Source: Eonycteris spelaea (Eukaryota > Chordata > Mammalia > Chiroptera > Pteropodidae). From it: a DNA stretch of 64,000 bases. The notes beneath the pieces were generated by a model that was not told the DNA's origin, did not search any database, and saw nothing but the letters and a program-made list of their open reading frames with translations. Positions 15,360-27,541 of the stretch are shown here, piece after piece; the stretch's first letter is position 1; each line of letters begins with the position of its first letter. A program made the position numbers and the translations under genes. Location: positions 8,680,001 through 8,744,000 of the forward strand of contig PUFA01000006.1 of NCBI GenBank assembly GCA_003508835.1. Reading direction: 5' to 3'.

Positions 15360-16375
15360 GACATTTAAAAAACAGTACAAGTATTCTTACAGTCACTGTT
15401 TCCAGCGCTTTTTATTCTTTTGTGTAGAACCATGTTTCCATCTAATATCATTTTTCTCCTTCCTCACGAGTTTCCTTTAATATCTTTTCATGTGCTGGTC
15501 TGGTGATTATGAATTGTCTTAGCTTTTTTTGTTCTGAAAAATCTTTGGTTTTTCCTTATTTTCATAACAGCTTTATTGAAGTATAATTTACATACCATAA
15601 AATTCACTCAGTTGCCTTCATTTTTAAAGAATATTTTCACTGCATATAGAATTCTAGGTTGACTGGGTATTTTTTTCTCCTTTCAGCACTTTCAAGATGT
15701 TTTTCCATTGTCTTCTGACTTGCATAGTTTCTGACAAGAAATTGCTTCCATTTTAATTTTTGCTTCTCTGTATGTATTTTGCCTGGCTGCTTTTAGTATT
15801 TTCCCTATATTGTTATTTTCAGGAATTTGAGTATAATGTGCTATTGTGTACTTTTCTTGTTATTTATCCTGCTAGGGGTTCTTTCAGCTTTCTAGATCAA
15901 TGACTTTATAATTTTCAACATATTTGGACAAGTTTTGGTCCTTGTTCCTTAAATAGTTTTGTGTTCTCTTCTTATTTTTCTGGGATTCCAATTATAGGTA
16001 TATTCAACCATTTGAAATTGTTCCATTGAGTCTGTTCATTTTCCTAGTCTCTCTTAATTAATTAATTTTTATGGTGACATCGGTTAGTGAAATCCAGTTA
16101 GTTTCAGGCGTACAATTGTGTATTCACCGCACATAGTTAGATTTCTTTCTGTCACTACATATTTGACCCCTTTTATCACATTTACCTCCCTCCTCTCCCC
16201 TCCCACAGTCTCTTTTTCCTCTCCATGTTCTTCATTTTGTATAGTTTTTATTGTGTTTCCAACTTCACTGATATTTTTTCTCCAATGTCTAATTTGCTAT
16301 TAATCTCATCCAGCACTTTCATGTTATATTTTTAACATCTAGAAATTCCACTTAGTTTAAAATCTTCTATTTCTA
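15360..16375 (-). mobile_element. L1 LINE (ORF1 and 5' part), antisense
   Basis: Continues the antisense L1. The reverse complement carries ORF1-end words ('gtgctggtctggtgattatg' is the complement of the 'ctagacctgccctac' zone), then 'agaattctaggttgactgg', 'tttccattgtcttctgacttgcatag' and 'gtattttgcctggctgctttta'. About 16060-16210 is a separate insertion. Confidence 0.75.
16060..16210. repeat. Repeat fragment resembling bat LINE 3' sequence
   Basis: Words such as 'ggtgacatcggttagtgaaat', 'gtttcaggcgtacaattgtgta' and 'cactacatatttgacccc' resemble a repeat I associate with chiropteran genomes. It is flanked by antisense L1 sequence on both sides. Family name and direction are unverified. Confidence 0.4.
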
Positions 16376-16379
16376 AACA

Positions 16380-16905
16380 AACATATGCTGCATGACTGGG
16401 CAACTAAGTTCCTGGTATATGCCCAAGAGAAATATATGCATATGTCCACTAACAGACATAGAATAGCATATTCATAGAAGCATTTTCATAATAACCCCAA
16501 TTGGAAGCAAATTAAATGTTAATCAACAGTAGAATAGATTATAAATTATGGTATAGTCATATCTGTAATGATAGCAATAAAAAATATTAAAAGCATGCAA
16601 TAACTTGGATGAAACTTAGTTATAAAATTCAGCAAAAGACCTAGACACACAAAAATTACATTATGTGTGGTTCTGTTTTTACATAAAGTACAGGCAAAAC
16701 TACTCTATGGTGATAGAATTCAGAATAGTGGTTATCTCTTGGGATGTATTAAGTGGAAAGGGAGACTTTATGGGGTTTTGGAAATATCTAAATCTTCATC
16801 TGGGTGATGATTACATATCTAACAATTCATGGATCTGTACATGTAAATTTTGTGGAATTTACTGTATATAAAGTATATCCCAAGAAAACAATCTTGTACT
16901 TCTAA
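16380..16905 (+). mobile_element. L1 LINE 3' end, sense
   Basis: L1 3' end order is clear: 'ggtatatgcccaagagaaat', 'aaccccaattggaagcaaat', 'tggatgaaacttag', 'gtggttatctcttggg', 'tgtacatgtaaattttgtgg' and a 'tgtatataaagtat' end. Confidence 0.8.
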
Positions 16906-16989
16906 CAACATGTATAAAACTAATGATGTGATAATTATTTTTGACTTCCATATTTTCTTCTGTCTCACAATATATATAAGAAAAGTTTG

Positions 16990-19900
16990 TTGTTTGGAGG
17001 GATGCTGGGAAGATGGCAGAAGAGCAAGCACCCAAAATCTGTCTCCTCACCTGGACAATGATTACACTGGTAGAATTTGTCTGATGTAACTGTTTTGGAA
17101 CTTGCTTATGTTGAAGGTTTGCAACTTCCAGAGAAAACTTGGATGGTAAATTTCTGTTAATTTTGGTCAATTTCAGCTCGTAGCCCAATAGCAGTGACCT
17201 ATTCCCCGCCTCTCAATCTTGTGGCAGACAGCTGTGCACATGTTGCTGGAGCGGCTTGCACACAGTGTGTGGGAAATAGAGTAGGCAGCAATGATGCTGC
17301 CCTCCAAACACAGGGATCTTTGCTCTGGTTGCTGATTCTGAAAACAGAGATGCAGACGAAGAAATGGGAAGCCATCGTTGTTGCACTTCCCCTATTGCTG
17401 AAAGACACACCCACCTCTGGCTAAAATGACTTGCAGGGGATTGAAAAGGTCAGTACCCTTACCCGCTTCATATTTTTGCTTTACTCCTTTTGGGAACCAA
17501 GCATTAAAAACTAGGACATTCAAAAGCAACTGTATATAAAGTGAAAATTAGGAAAGTAACCACTCTTGCCCAGGGAAAGGCTCAGAAAAAAACTAAGAAG
17601 ACATTAATTTTACACCTCAGTCGGATCCTCAGCACAGATACAGCCTAAAACAAATATCCCCCCCCCACACACACAATAAACAATAATGAAAATGAGCAAA
17701 CCCCAGGGAAGGGGGAGAATCTGATTTCTAAAGTTGCCACATTATTAGATTCAAATGTCCAATGTTCAACAACAACAAAATTCTAAAGCATACAAAGAAA
17801 CAAGAAAGTGTGGACCATTCAAAGGAAGAAAAATCAGGCACTAGAAACTGTCCTTGAAAAAGACCCAATGGCAGATATACTAGACAAAGGCTTTAAAAAC
17901 AACTGTCTTAGCTATGCTGAAAGGGCTAAAGGAATGTGTGGAAAAGTCAAGAAAATTATGTAAACAAAATAAAAAATATCAATAAGCAGATAGAAAAATT
18001 AAAAGAAACCAAAAAGAAATTCTGGAGATAAAATGTGTAATAACTAAAATTAAAAATCCACTAGAGGGATTCGAAGGTAGAAGTAAGCAAGCAGAAGAAA
18101 GAATTAGCAAACTTGTAGATAGGACAATGAAAATTATTGAGGTTGAAAAACAGAAAAAAAATGATGTAAGAAAAGTGAACAGAGCCTCAGGGATCTATGG
18201 GACCCATCAAGTGAACCAACATATGCATCGTGTGAGTCCCAGAAGGAGTAAAGAGAGAAAGGAGAAGAAATAATATTTGAAGAAATACTGGTGAAAGCTT
18301 CCTAAATCTGGTGAAAGGCATGGAGATTCCAAGAATTTCAACAAATCAAAGTAGGATAAGTTCAAAGACACCCACACCAAGATATATTATAATCAAACAC
18401 TCAAAAGACAAAGACAAAGAATATCTTGAAAGCAGCAAGAAAAAAGCAAATCATCATATACAATGAGGTGTCAGTAAGATTATCAGCAGATTTCTCTTCA
18501 GAAAATTTGGAAGCCAGAAGAGAGTAGCCGACATATTCAAAGTGCTAAAAGAAAAAAAAAACACCTGTCAATCAAGAATCCTATATGAGCAGAACTGTCC
18601 TCAAAGATGAGGGAGAGATTAAGACATTCTCAGATAAACAAAACTGAGGGCGTTCCTGACAACTAGACCTGCCCTACAAGAAATGCTTAAGGGTGTCCTG
18701 CAAAGTAAAATGAAAGGATACTAAACAGTAACTTGAAGTTGAATAGACAACTAAGGATCCTCGTAAGGGTAAATACATGGACAATTATAAGAGCTAGTAT
18801 CATAGCGATGGTTTGTAACCATACTTTTTGTTTGTTTTCTCCATGATTGACGGGACTAATACATTTAAAGAAGAAAAAAAAAAAACAATTTTCAGTGTAA
18901 AAGTAACTTTAGTTTGTAATTTCAAATCTTATTTTCTACGTAAACTAGGATACTAATACATTTATTAGTTTTTGGGCACACCATGTATAAAAATGTAATT
19001 TTGTGACATCAACAACTGAAATGGGTAGAGACAGAGCTATAAAGGAGCCTAGTTTTTGTATGTTATTGAAGTTCAGCTGATAAAATACAAATTAGTGTGT
19101 TATAACTTTTGGATGTTAAGTGTAATTCTCATGATAGCCACAAAAAATAGCTCTAGAATAAACAGAAAAGGACGTGAAAAAGTAATCTAAATCTTTCACT
19201 AAAAGAAATCAACTAGGTACAAAAGAATACAGAGAAACCTTTCTTAGCAGTAATTACTTTAAATATAAATAGATTAAACTCTCAAATTAAAAGACAAAGC
19301 TTGATAGGATGGATATACCTAAATGCTGTTTTCAAGAGACTCACTTGAGATCCAAAGACACAACCAGGTTGAAAATGAAAGGATAGAAAAAAGATATTCC
19401 GTGAAATGGTAACCCAAAGAACAGAAATGGCTATATGAATAACAGACAAAATTGACTTTAAATTAAAAAGTTTACAAAATACAAAGGAGGACATTACATA
19501 TTAATAAATGGCTTAATGTAACAATAAGATATTACTATCATAAACTTTTATGTACCTAAATGACAATCAAAATATATGAAACAAAAACAGACAGAATCAA
19601 AGGAATAAATAGTTTTATGATAATAGTTGAAGACTTCAATACCCCACTCATAATAACAGACAGAACAATCAGATAGAAAATAAGCCAGGAAATAGAAGAC
19701 TTAACACAACGAACCAATTAGATCTAAAAGACATATATAAAACACTCTACCTAACAACAACAGCATGCACTTTCTTCTTAAGTGAACATGGGACATTTTC
19801 CTGGATAGACCATTTGTTAGGCCATAAATTAAATCTCAGTAGATTTTTATAAATATTGATATAAAGAAAATATTTATCTGTCCACAGTGGAATAAGATTA

Positions 19901-20345
19901 GAAAGGTAAAACTGGAAAATTTTAAAAATCGTGAAAATTAAACAATATACTTATAAACAACTGATGGATCAAAGAAAAATCACAAGACAAATTAGACAAT
20001 ACTTAGAGATGACTGAAAACAAAACAGCAAAACCCATAAGATGTAATGAAAGCAGTGCTAACAAGAAACAATTTATAGCTATAAATGCTTGCATTAAAAA
20101 ACAAGAAAGATCTCAAATCAACAAATTAAGGAACTAGAAAAAGAACAGACTAAACCAAAAACAAACAGAAGGAAGGAAATAATAAAGATTAGGGCTAATT
20201 AGAGATAACGACATAGAGAATAGAAAACAACAGAGAAAATCAGTGAAACTAAAAGTTGGTTCTTTAAAAAGATTAATAAAATTGACAAACCTTAAAATAC
20301 ATGGACTAAGAAAAAAGGAGAGAAACTCAAATTACTAAAATCAGA
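16990..20345 (+). mobile_element. L1 LINE (L1M-type), 5' part, ORF1 and start of ORF2, sense
   Basis: A long degenerate L1. Its 5' region includes 'gctgggaagatggcagaag', ORF1 words such as 'gaatcctatatgagcag', 'cctgccctacaagaaatgcttaagg' and the inter-ORF 'tttttgggcacaccatgtataaa' follow, and then the ORF2 endonuclease region (19250-20160) with 'gagactcacttgagatcca' and 'gttgaagacttcaataccccac'. Frames are broken many times; short frames at 19931-20137 are relics only. Confidence 0.9.
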
Positions 20346-21005
20346 AATGGTGCTCAAGGTCACTAATCATTAGGGAAATGCAAAGCAAAACTACAAAGAG
20401 ATATTACATCATACCCATAAGGATGGCTACTATTAAAAAAAAGAATAAAAAGTATATGCAAGGATGTGGTGAAATTGGAATCCTTATGCATTGTTGGTGG
20501 GAATGTAAAATTGTACAGCTGCTGTGGAAAACAATATGGTGGTTCCTTAAAAAATTAAAAATAGAATTTCCATATTGTTCAGCAATTTGGCTCCTGAGTG
20601 TATATTCAAAAGAACTGAAAGAATCTTGAAAAGATATCTGTACACTTGATTTCACAGCACTAGTATTCACAATAGCTTAAACATGGAAATAATCCACGTG
20701 TTCACTGATTGATGAATGGGTAAGCAAAATGTGGATATACATATAATAGAATGTTGCTCAGCTTTAAAAAGAGACAGAAAGTTTAATGGTGGTTGCCAGA
20801 GGCTGGGAGTAGAGGAGAATGAGGAGTTATAGTTTAATAGGTATAGAGTTTCAGTTTTACAAGATGAAAGAAGTTATGAGGATGGATAGTGGTGATGATT
20901 GCATAGTAAGGTGAACATATTTAATAACGACTGAAGTGTATACTTAAAAATGGTTAAGATGGTAAATTTTATATTATGTATATTATACTATAATAAAGTT
21001 AAAAA
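20346..21005 (+). mobile_element. L1 LINE 3' end, sense, joined after an internal deletion
   Basis: Jumps to the ORF2 end and 3' UTR: 'ctaatcattagggaaatgcaaa', 'ggatggctactatt', 'gttggtgggaatgtaaaatt', 'gaatgggtaagcaaaatg' and the terminal 'ctataataaagttaaaaag'. The whole reverse-transcriptase region is missing between the two parts. This may be one element with a deletion or two elements. Confidence 0.85.
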
Positions 21006-21457
21006 GTTTTTTTTTGTTAAAAATGACTTGTTCCTGTATAATCTAGCTAAATGGAGTAATATTTACTTTTTGAAATTTTACATAAAATTTCTTCTCTCAC
21101 TATATTGCTCATTAAATGACTAATCTCATTTTGAACTCTCCATTCTCAGACAGTGATTATTTATTTTATCATTTTAAAAACCTACCTCATGTTTGTCCAT
21201 TCTATCGTCAAATTTCAAAATCACTTCTACTATACCTAGAAAATATCTATTCCTTTCTGGAAATATTGTTGTTTTTTTTGTTAAATATTAACATAATATT
21301 ATTCTTTTAAAAATGTCATGCCAATGTTCTATATTAAAGTTTAGGTTTATTTAGTACTATCAATTGTATTATCTTTTTTAGCTTCTTTGTTCCCCAAACA
21401 TAATTATAGCTCTAGATCAAGAGCAACGGAGGCATACAGGTGTTCTTTAATAAATTG

Positions 21458-21460
<3 letters not shown>

Positions 21461-21500
<40 letters not shown>

Positions 21501-21506
21501 CATGTG
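21461..21506 (+). repeat. (TG)17-(CG)n microsatellite
   Basis: TG units at 21461-21494 pass into CGCGCGC and CATGTG, keeping purine-pyrimidine alternation throughout. Confidence 0.97.
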
Positions 21507-21689
21507 ATATGCAGGGCTATTCAAAGTACAGAGACCAGAGATAGACCTCATTTGCCTCAATTTCAGGAGGCTATTGACTGAGCCCATCTGGTTTCTTTCC
21601 GAACACCTGGTCTGTCCTAAGAAATTGTAGAGTCTTCTAATGTTGAGAACAGTTTTTCATTTCAAATATTTAGTCTTATTGTCCTCATA

Positions 21690-21880
21690 AGTGGGAATAG
21701 CTAACACTTATTGAGTTTTTCCCATATCCCAGGCATTGTTCTAAGTATTGTATATTGATTTACTCATGAAATACCCAATATTTACTCACAAAAACTCCAT
21801 AAAGTAGGTATCACTATTATCCCAACTTTACAGTTGAGAATAGAAAGGTTAAGGAAATAATTTAAGATGTTGAAATAGCC
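21690..21880 (-). repeat. MIR SINE relic, antisense
   Basis: 'agctaacacttattgagtttt', 'ccaggcattgttctaag', 'ctccataaagtaggtatcactatta' and 'actttacagttgagaatag' follow the antisense MIR order. Confidence 0.8.
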
Positions 21881-22377
21881 CAAGAGTTTCAACACTTTGG
21901 TATTAAAATTTCTCTGTTGAATCTTGGGAAAGCACAAAGATCCAATGCAAACTATGATCCCAGTCCTTGTTTCAGATAATATGGTCATTAAATCTCTCTA
22001 TCGACTCCAACATTTCCTTGGCATTCTGATCCCATAGTTCCAACTGGGTTCTAGAAATAATCTCCTGTGTGTCCCACAGGCTTCTCCAACTCACCGTGTT
22101 CAAAATCACACTCATAATTTTCTCTTCCAGATTTGCTTTTCCTCCTGTGTTTTTTATTTCAGTGAATAGCACCACAATCTACTCAGTCATCTGAGCCAGT
22201 CTCTGGGGTGATCTCAGGCTCTCCCTTTCTTCTCCCACCAAATCCTCCTTACTTAAATGTACATTTTAATGCTGATAATGTGTGCTGTTTCTTGATTAGG
22301 ACTGATTACAGGAATACATTTACTTTGTGACATATAAATTAAGTGGTATACTTATAAATTTATGCACTGCGTTGGTA

Positions 22378-22403
22378 TATTATATATATATATATATATA
22401 TAT
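22378..22403. repeat. (TA)n microsatellite
   Basis: About 12-13 TA units followed by imperfect TA/TG sequence to about 22430. Confidence 0.95.
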
Positions 22404-22976
22404 GTAATATATATGTCTGCATATGTATGTGCATTCCAATTGCAATTCAATAAAACTATTTAAAATTTTAATCTATTTTAAAAAATGAAAATGTGCTTTA
22501 CAAAAGTATTTTAAAAACTGATTTTAAATGATATAAATGTAACAGAATGCCATGATTGGGTATAAACTAAGGCTCAGGTGTTTCTGAGAAAGATTGGGCA
22601 AATCCTCCTTCCTTTTTATCTACTGAGCCATTTATATCTACTGATTTACTCAAGGCCTGAAGAACCCCTGAAGAGAAGTCCTGAACTCCTTTCAGACATA
22701 TGTAAATATGACTGATGAACCAGAGTGACCCCAACAGAAGCCTGATGATAGTGAAGGATCCACTGAGAGAGAGCTACAAATGGAAAAAGTTGCTGAATAT
22801 ATGAATCAGTTCTAGCAATAGATCCTGAGTAATGGAGAAGAGTGCTGGTTCCAGGTACAAGATAGTGTCCAATACCAGAGGACTTTCCAATCCAGACACT
22901 CCGGTGGCAGGTGTGCAACCTAGGAGACATGGGTTATGAGCTTGAATTAGAAGAGTTAAATTGCTGATCTCTAAAA

Positions 22977-23195
22977 CAGCCATCCCCAACCTATTTGGCA
23001 CCATGGCCTGAAGCTCCTATGAGAATTCAATGGGGTGATCTTAGGTGGAGCTGAGGTGGTGATGCTAGTGCTGGGAGCGGCTGCAAGTACAGATGAAGCT
23101 TCGCTCACTAGTCTACCGCTCACCTCCTGTCTGGTCCAGTTCCTAACAGTCCACAAACCAGGACAGGTCTGCAGCCCAGGGGTTGGGGATTCCTC
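22977..23195 (-). mobile_element. MER1-type non-autonomous hAT (Charlie3-like), reverse
   Basis: 219-bp element with terminal cagccatccccaacc at the left and ggttggggattcctc at the right, both close to the MER1 inverted terminal repeat. It is flanked by a perfect 8-bp target duplication, ctctaaaa, at 22969-22976 and 23196-23203. Internal words ('tttggcacc', 'gatgaagcttcgctcac', 'cgctcacctcctg') place it in reverse orientation relative to the copies at 44.2 and 60.6 kb. Confidence 0.9.
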
Positions 23196-23954
23196 CTCTA
23201 AAACACCATGCAGCCAAGTCAGCCTACTGTGGTTCTCCTACTCTTTCACTGAACATTCCTCAGGAGAATTTCTTTCTTCCAAGGAATGTAGACATGGACT
23301 TTCTGCCTTGAGTGCAATGCAGTGTCCAGTTTCATGGCCTTCAGGCTACAGTTGAGTTCCAGCTCCACCAGAAAGTGGCATGGCTGAGTTCCTGCTTCAC
23401 TCATTCCTAGTGGTGGTGGTGGTAATGCATCAATAGGAATGGAGTTTTCAGCAGGAGTCTGACTCTTGTGGAATCATTAGGGCCCGTGGTTATGGAGTCC
23501 CTGCCTGGATGTCCATGACAATGAGAAAATGATATAACTAACAGCTGAAGCAATTTTATTGCAGGACCTCTCCAACTGAGCATAACATAGAAAAAGCATT
23601 CTCTCCATTTCACAAGAGATAACTTTAATCTCAAGCATCAAGCCAACACAGCAGCATTTCAATTTCACTAACAATGGCACATGGCAATAATGGGAGTCAA
23701 CTGCCAGTGTGGAGTGGCACTTCCACTGAGCATGCAGATTTCTGGCTTGGCTAGCCATGGCCTAAAGGCCCCATTTTTTTGCTTGCAAAAATTCTGGGTT
23801 TAAGCTACCAAGATTTAGTTGTGAAGGCTAGTGGGGTGACATTTGTATTTACCAACTGACAAAGTTTGAGTTATCTGATTATTTTTCTGAGATTTCACGT
23901 ATGTGTGTATAATGTATACATACAAAATTTAGTCTAAGTCCATACTCTTGTTAG

Positions 23955-24140
23955 AGTGCTGTTTCTTAAAACGAATCTGATCATGTTAGTCATGCTTAAG
24001 TTAAAACTCTTCATTGACTTCATATTACTCTGGAGTCCAGCTCCTCAGCCGGGCTCACCAGACCCTTCATAATCTGACTCTTGCTTATATCATTAATCTC
24101 ATCTCCTGCTACTAACCCCATAGTACTTGGATTCCCACAT
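23955..24140 (+). repeat. L2-like relic, sense
   Basis: 'gaatctgatcatgttagtcatgc', 'aaactcttcattgacttca', 'cttcataatctgactcttgc' and 'ctcatctcctgctacta' match common L2 3' region words. Confidence 0.55.
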
Positions 24141-24149
24141 TCATTGAGT

Positions 24150-25260
24150 GTCTCTTACTTCAATTTTTCTTTTTTTTTATTTTTGAAGTTATATACTCTA
24201 TTTTTATTCTATTATTGATTGCTCTAGAAATTTTAACAAATATACTTAACTTACCAAAGTCTAAGTTAATCAATCTCTTTATTCTCTTCCCCTCAAATAC
24301 AAAGGTCTCAGACATTTAATTCTATTCTTTCCTTTCCAGGGTTATATGCTATTGACATGCTTTAACTCTTTGAAAACCCAGCAGACTTTATACAGTGAAG
24401 GTTTATTTATATGTATCCATGTAGGTACCCTTCTCTTTGGTCTTCATTTATTCTTGCATCCTGTATTTTCCACCTGAGATCATTTCTTAAAAGAGATTGT
24501 ATTTTGCAAAGAACTTTCTTTTTAAGTTTCTTTAGTGATGATCTGCTAATGGCAATTTCAGTTTTTTTCCTCTCTGAAATGTTTTCTTTCACCACGATCC
24601 TTGAAAATTCTTTTTAACTAGGCGTAGATTTCTAGGTTGACCGTTTCGTTTCCTTAGCATATTGAACATACCATTCCACTGTCTCCTGGGTGTCTGGTGT
24701 TGCTTTGTGAAGTCCATTGTCAGCTTGTCTATTGCTTCTTTGAAGGCAGCTGTCTTTCTTCTGGCTGCTTAAAAATATGTCTTTTTATCTTTGGTTTTGC
24801 AGTTTTAATATGATGCTGTAGGTGTAGATTTCTTTCTACCTATTCTACTTGAAATTTTGTTGGTGATCTGTAGCTTGATATCTCTATCAGTTCTGGAAAA
24901 TCATCAGCCATTATCTCTCCACATATTGCCTTGCCCTATTTTCTCCCTCTTTTGGGGGGGCTTCTGATTTGATATATGTTAGGCTATCGCATATTAACCT
25001 TTATATTTCTTAACGTCTAAGAGCTTTATCTCTCTATAATGCTGTCTGCATATATTTTTCAGCTCTCTCTGTTCACTGATGCTATTAGCACCTGCATCCA
25101 TTGGCTGTTAAACCCATTTATTCAGTTTCTAATTATAGTTACTATATTTTTCATTTCTAGAAGTTATATTTAGTTTCTTTCTTATCTGCTTGGTCATTCT
25201 TTAAAATTCCTTGTTCTTTGCTCATATTTCAAAATTGTCTTTTATTTTTTAATGAATCTG
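24150..25260 (-). mobile_element. L1 LINE, antisense
   Basis: T-rich reverse complement of L1 5' and ORF1 sequence: 'aggcgtagatttctaggttgacc', 'ccattccactgtctcctggg', 'tctttttatctttggttttgcag', 'ctttaaaattccttgttctttgc'. No open frame survives. Confidence 0.75.
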
Positions 25261-25328
25261 AGACACACAGAATTAGATGAATCATAAGCCTTGCTACATG
25301 GTCACTGTCATCATTGGACATAGCTCTC

Positions 25329-25390
25329 TTATGTTGTGTATGAATATATATATATGTATATGAATATATATATATTCATACACAACATAA
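25329..25390. repeat. 62-bp perfect-arm hairpin
   Basis: The 27-nt arm starting ttatgttgtgtatgaat at 25329 is repeated as its exact reverse complement ending at 25390. A spacer of about 8 nt lies between them, and the inner third of each arm is TA repeat. Confidence 0.95.
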
Positions 25391-25439
25391 AAGAATGTAA
25401 TGAATACCTACAATCCTACTATCTAACCTGAAAGCTAGA

Positions 25440-26590
25440 AGAGCTACCCATTTGCTCCTCCCCATCCCAGAACTCTTTTTCCCTTTCTCAGATTCATGAC
25501 TATTATTCCCTTGCTTTTTTTGTTTTTATAGTTTTACCAAATATATATGTGACATAAACATAGTGTTTGGTTTTAGTTACTTTTAAACTTTCTGGAAATA
25601 GTATTATGATGCATATAATCTTCTAGGATTTTAAGAAAATTTGACATTATATTAAATAAGGTTTATCCATATTTTTGCATGTTCTATATAATATTCCATT
25701 GTGTGACTATTCCATGATTATTTTATCCATTCTTATGCTAATGGGAATTTTGGTTGTTTCTAGTTTCTTTCCCCCAGCTGCAAACAGTCTTGACATGAAA
25801 ATTTTTGTGTGTATCTTTTGATAAACATGGGCAGAAGTTTCTTTTGGGTACATAACTAGGGGTAGAATGTTAGGTTGTAGTGTATGTAGGATGAGTAGTA
25901 GAGCTGCTGGCATCCAGTCTGGTTGGCTGGTCAGACAGCTGTTCTGATTGGTCAGTACCCATGTGGTGTTGGTTATTAATACTTTAAATATTATCCTTGA
26001 GGACCTGTGAATGGTAACCTTTGTAAACTAATGATAAATTATTTTTAAACGGTCTTTCTAATTTATACCTCCACCAGAACTATGTGAAATCTTGCTGATC
26101 TACATTCTTTCCAACATTTGAAATTGTCAGATATCTTATTTTTGCCTATCAGATGAATGTAAATTGGTATCTTGTTCTGGTCTTGATTTGTATTTTTTGT
26201 TTTCTAATAAGTTTGAGCATATCTTTAAGTATATGTTGGTTGTATGTTTTCCTCTGAGATTTCCCTGCTCATATATCTTGCTCATGTATCTTGCTTGTGT
26301 ATCTTTCTCATGAATCATGTATTTTTCATGTATTTGATTCTTTTTTTCTTGATTTGAAGGATTACATATACAGAAATTTAAAAATTCTCGATGCCAATTC
26401 TTGGTCAGTTATATGTGTTACAAAAATCTCCACCCTATTTGTAGCTTGTCTTTTCACATTCTTTAAGATGATTTATGAATAGAAGTTCTTCTATTCAAAT
26501 GTATCAATCTTTTCCTTCCTAGATAGTGCTTTTTGTATGTCTTGTTTAAGAGGATCTTCCTAATCCAAGGTCAGAAAGATATTAACCTAT
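25440..26590 (-). mobile_element. L1 LINE 3' part, antisense
   Basis: Reverse complement of an L1 3' region: 'aatattccattgtgtgac', 'aagtttcttttgggtacataactaggggtagaatg', 'tacctccaccagaac', 'tttgcctatcagatgaatgtaaattgg'. The same element continues after the LTR insertion, from about 27547. Confidence 0.8.
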
Positions 26591-26595
26591 ACTTC

Positions 26596-27110
26596 TGTGA
26601 TGATTAATTCTACGTGTCACCATGACTGGGTTATGGATGCTCAAATATTTGGTTAAATATTACTTCTAAGTATGTCTGCGAAGGTGTTTCTGGATGAGAT
26701 TAACATTTGAGTAGAGCAGATTGCCCTCCCTAAATGTGAGTGGGCCTCATCAATCCAGTGAGGCCTGAATAGAATAAAAACGTTGAGTGAGAAAGAATTC
26801 TCTCTCTGTCTGATAGTTTTCCAGCTAGACCATCTTTTCCTGGCTTTGGACTTGAACTCCAACTGGAACTTACACCATCTGCTCTCCTGGTTCTTAGGCC
26901 TTTAGACTTGGACTAGAACTCTGCCACTCTGGTTCTCTTAGCTGTCCAGCTTGCTTATTACAGATCTTGGGACTTCTTAGCCTCCACAATCACGTGAACC
27001 AATTCTTTACAACAAACCTTTATACACAGCTGTATAAACTTACATGTCCAATTCAAATCTCTTTATTGAAGTTATGCTAGGGTCTACAGAGAAACAGAAC
27101 CAAGAAGAAA

Positions 27111-27154
<44 letters not shown>

Positions 27155-27541
27155 TACACACAAACACACACACACATACACACATATATATTTATTATAA
27201 GGTATATTTATTAAACATATCTTTAAGTATATATTTAATATGTATTTTAAATATACAATATATGCAAATATCTAGAAATTATATATTTTAATAAATATAA
27301 TTATATATTTTATGAATATATAAAATAAATTATGTAATATATAGTTATATTATAATTATATATTTATAAAATATTCTGGTTACATTTATTAAAATGTATA
27401 ATTTATAAATATTAACAGATTTAAAATATAAATTAAATATATACTTAAAGATATATTTAATAAATATACCTTATAATAAATATATATGTGTGCCTATATA
27501 TATTTCCTACTGGTTCTGTTTCTCTGGAGAAACCTAACACA
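26596..27541 (+). mobile_element. Solo MLT2-type ERVL LTR with an expanded palindromic 3' end
   Basis: Begins TGTGATGATTAATTC and ends CTAACACA, with a 5-bp target duplication acttc at 26591-26595 and 27542-27546. A 5-bp duplication is the ERVL hallmark. The body matches MLT2 LTRs: 'gtgtcaccatgactgggttatgg', 'gtgtttctggatgagattaac', 'gagcagattgccctcc', 'gtgggcctcatc', 'cagcctccacaatcacgtgaacc', and the end 'ggttctgtttctctggag'. It is about 950 bp long, roughly twice the usual length, because an inverted duplication and AT-rich core lie inside its 3' end. No retroviral genes are present. Confidence 0.85.

Noticed and set aside
19931..20629. Open frames of 68-88 codons at 19.9-20.7 kb
   Set aside because: They lie inside degenerate L1 ORF2 and 3' sequence.
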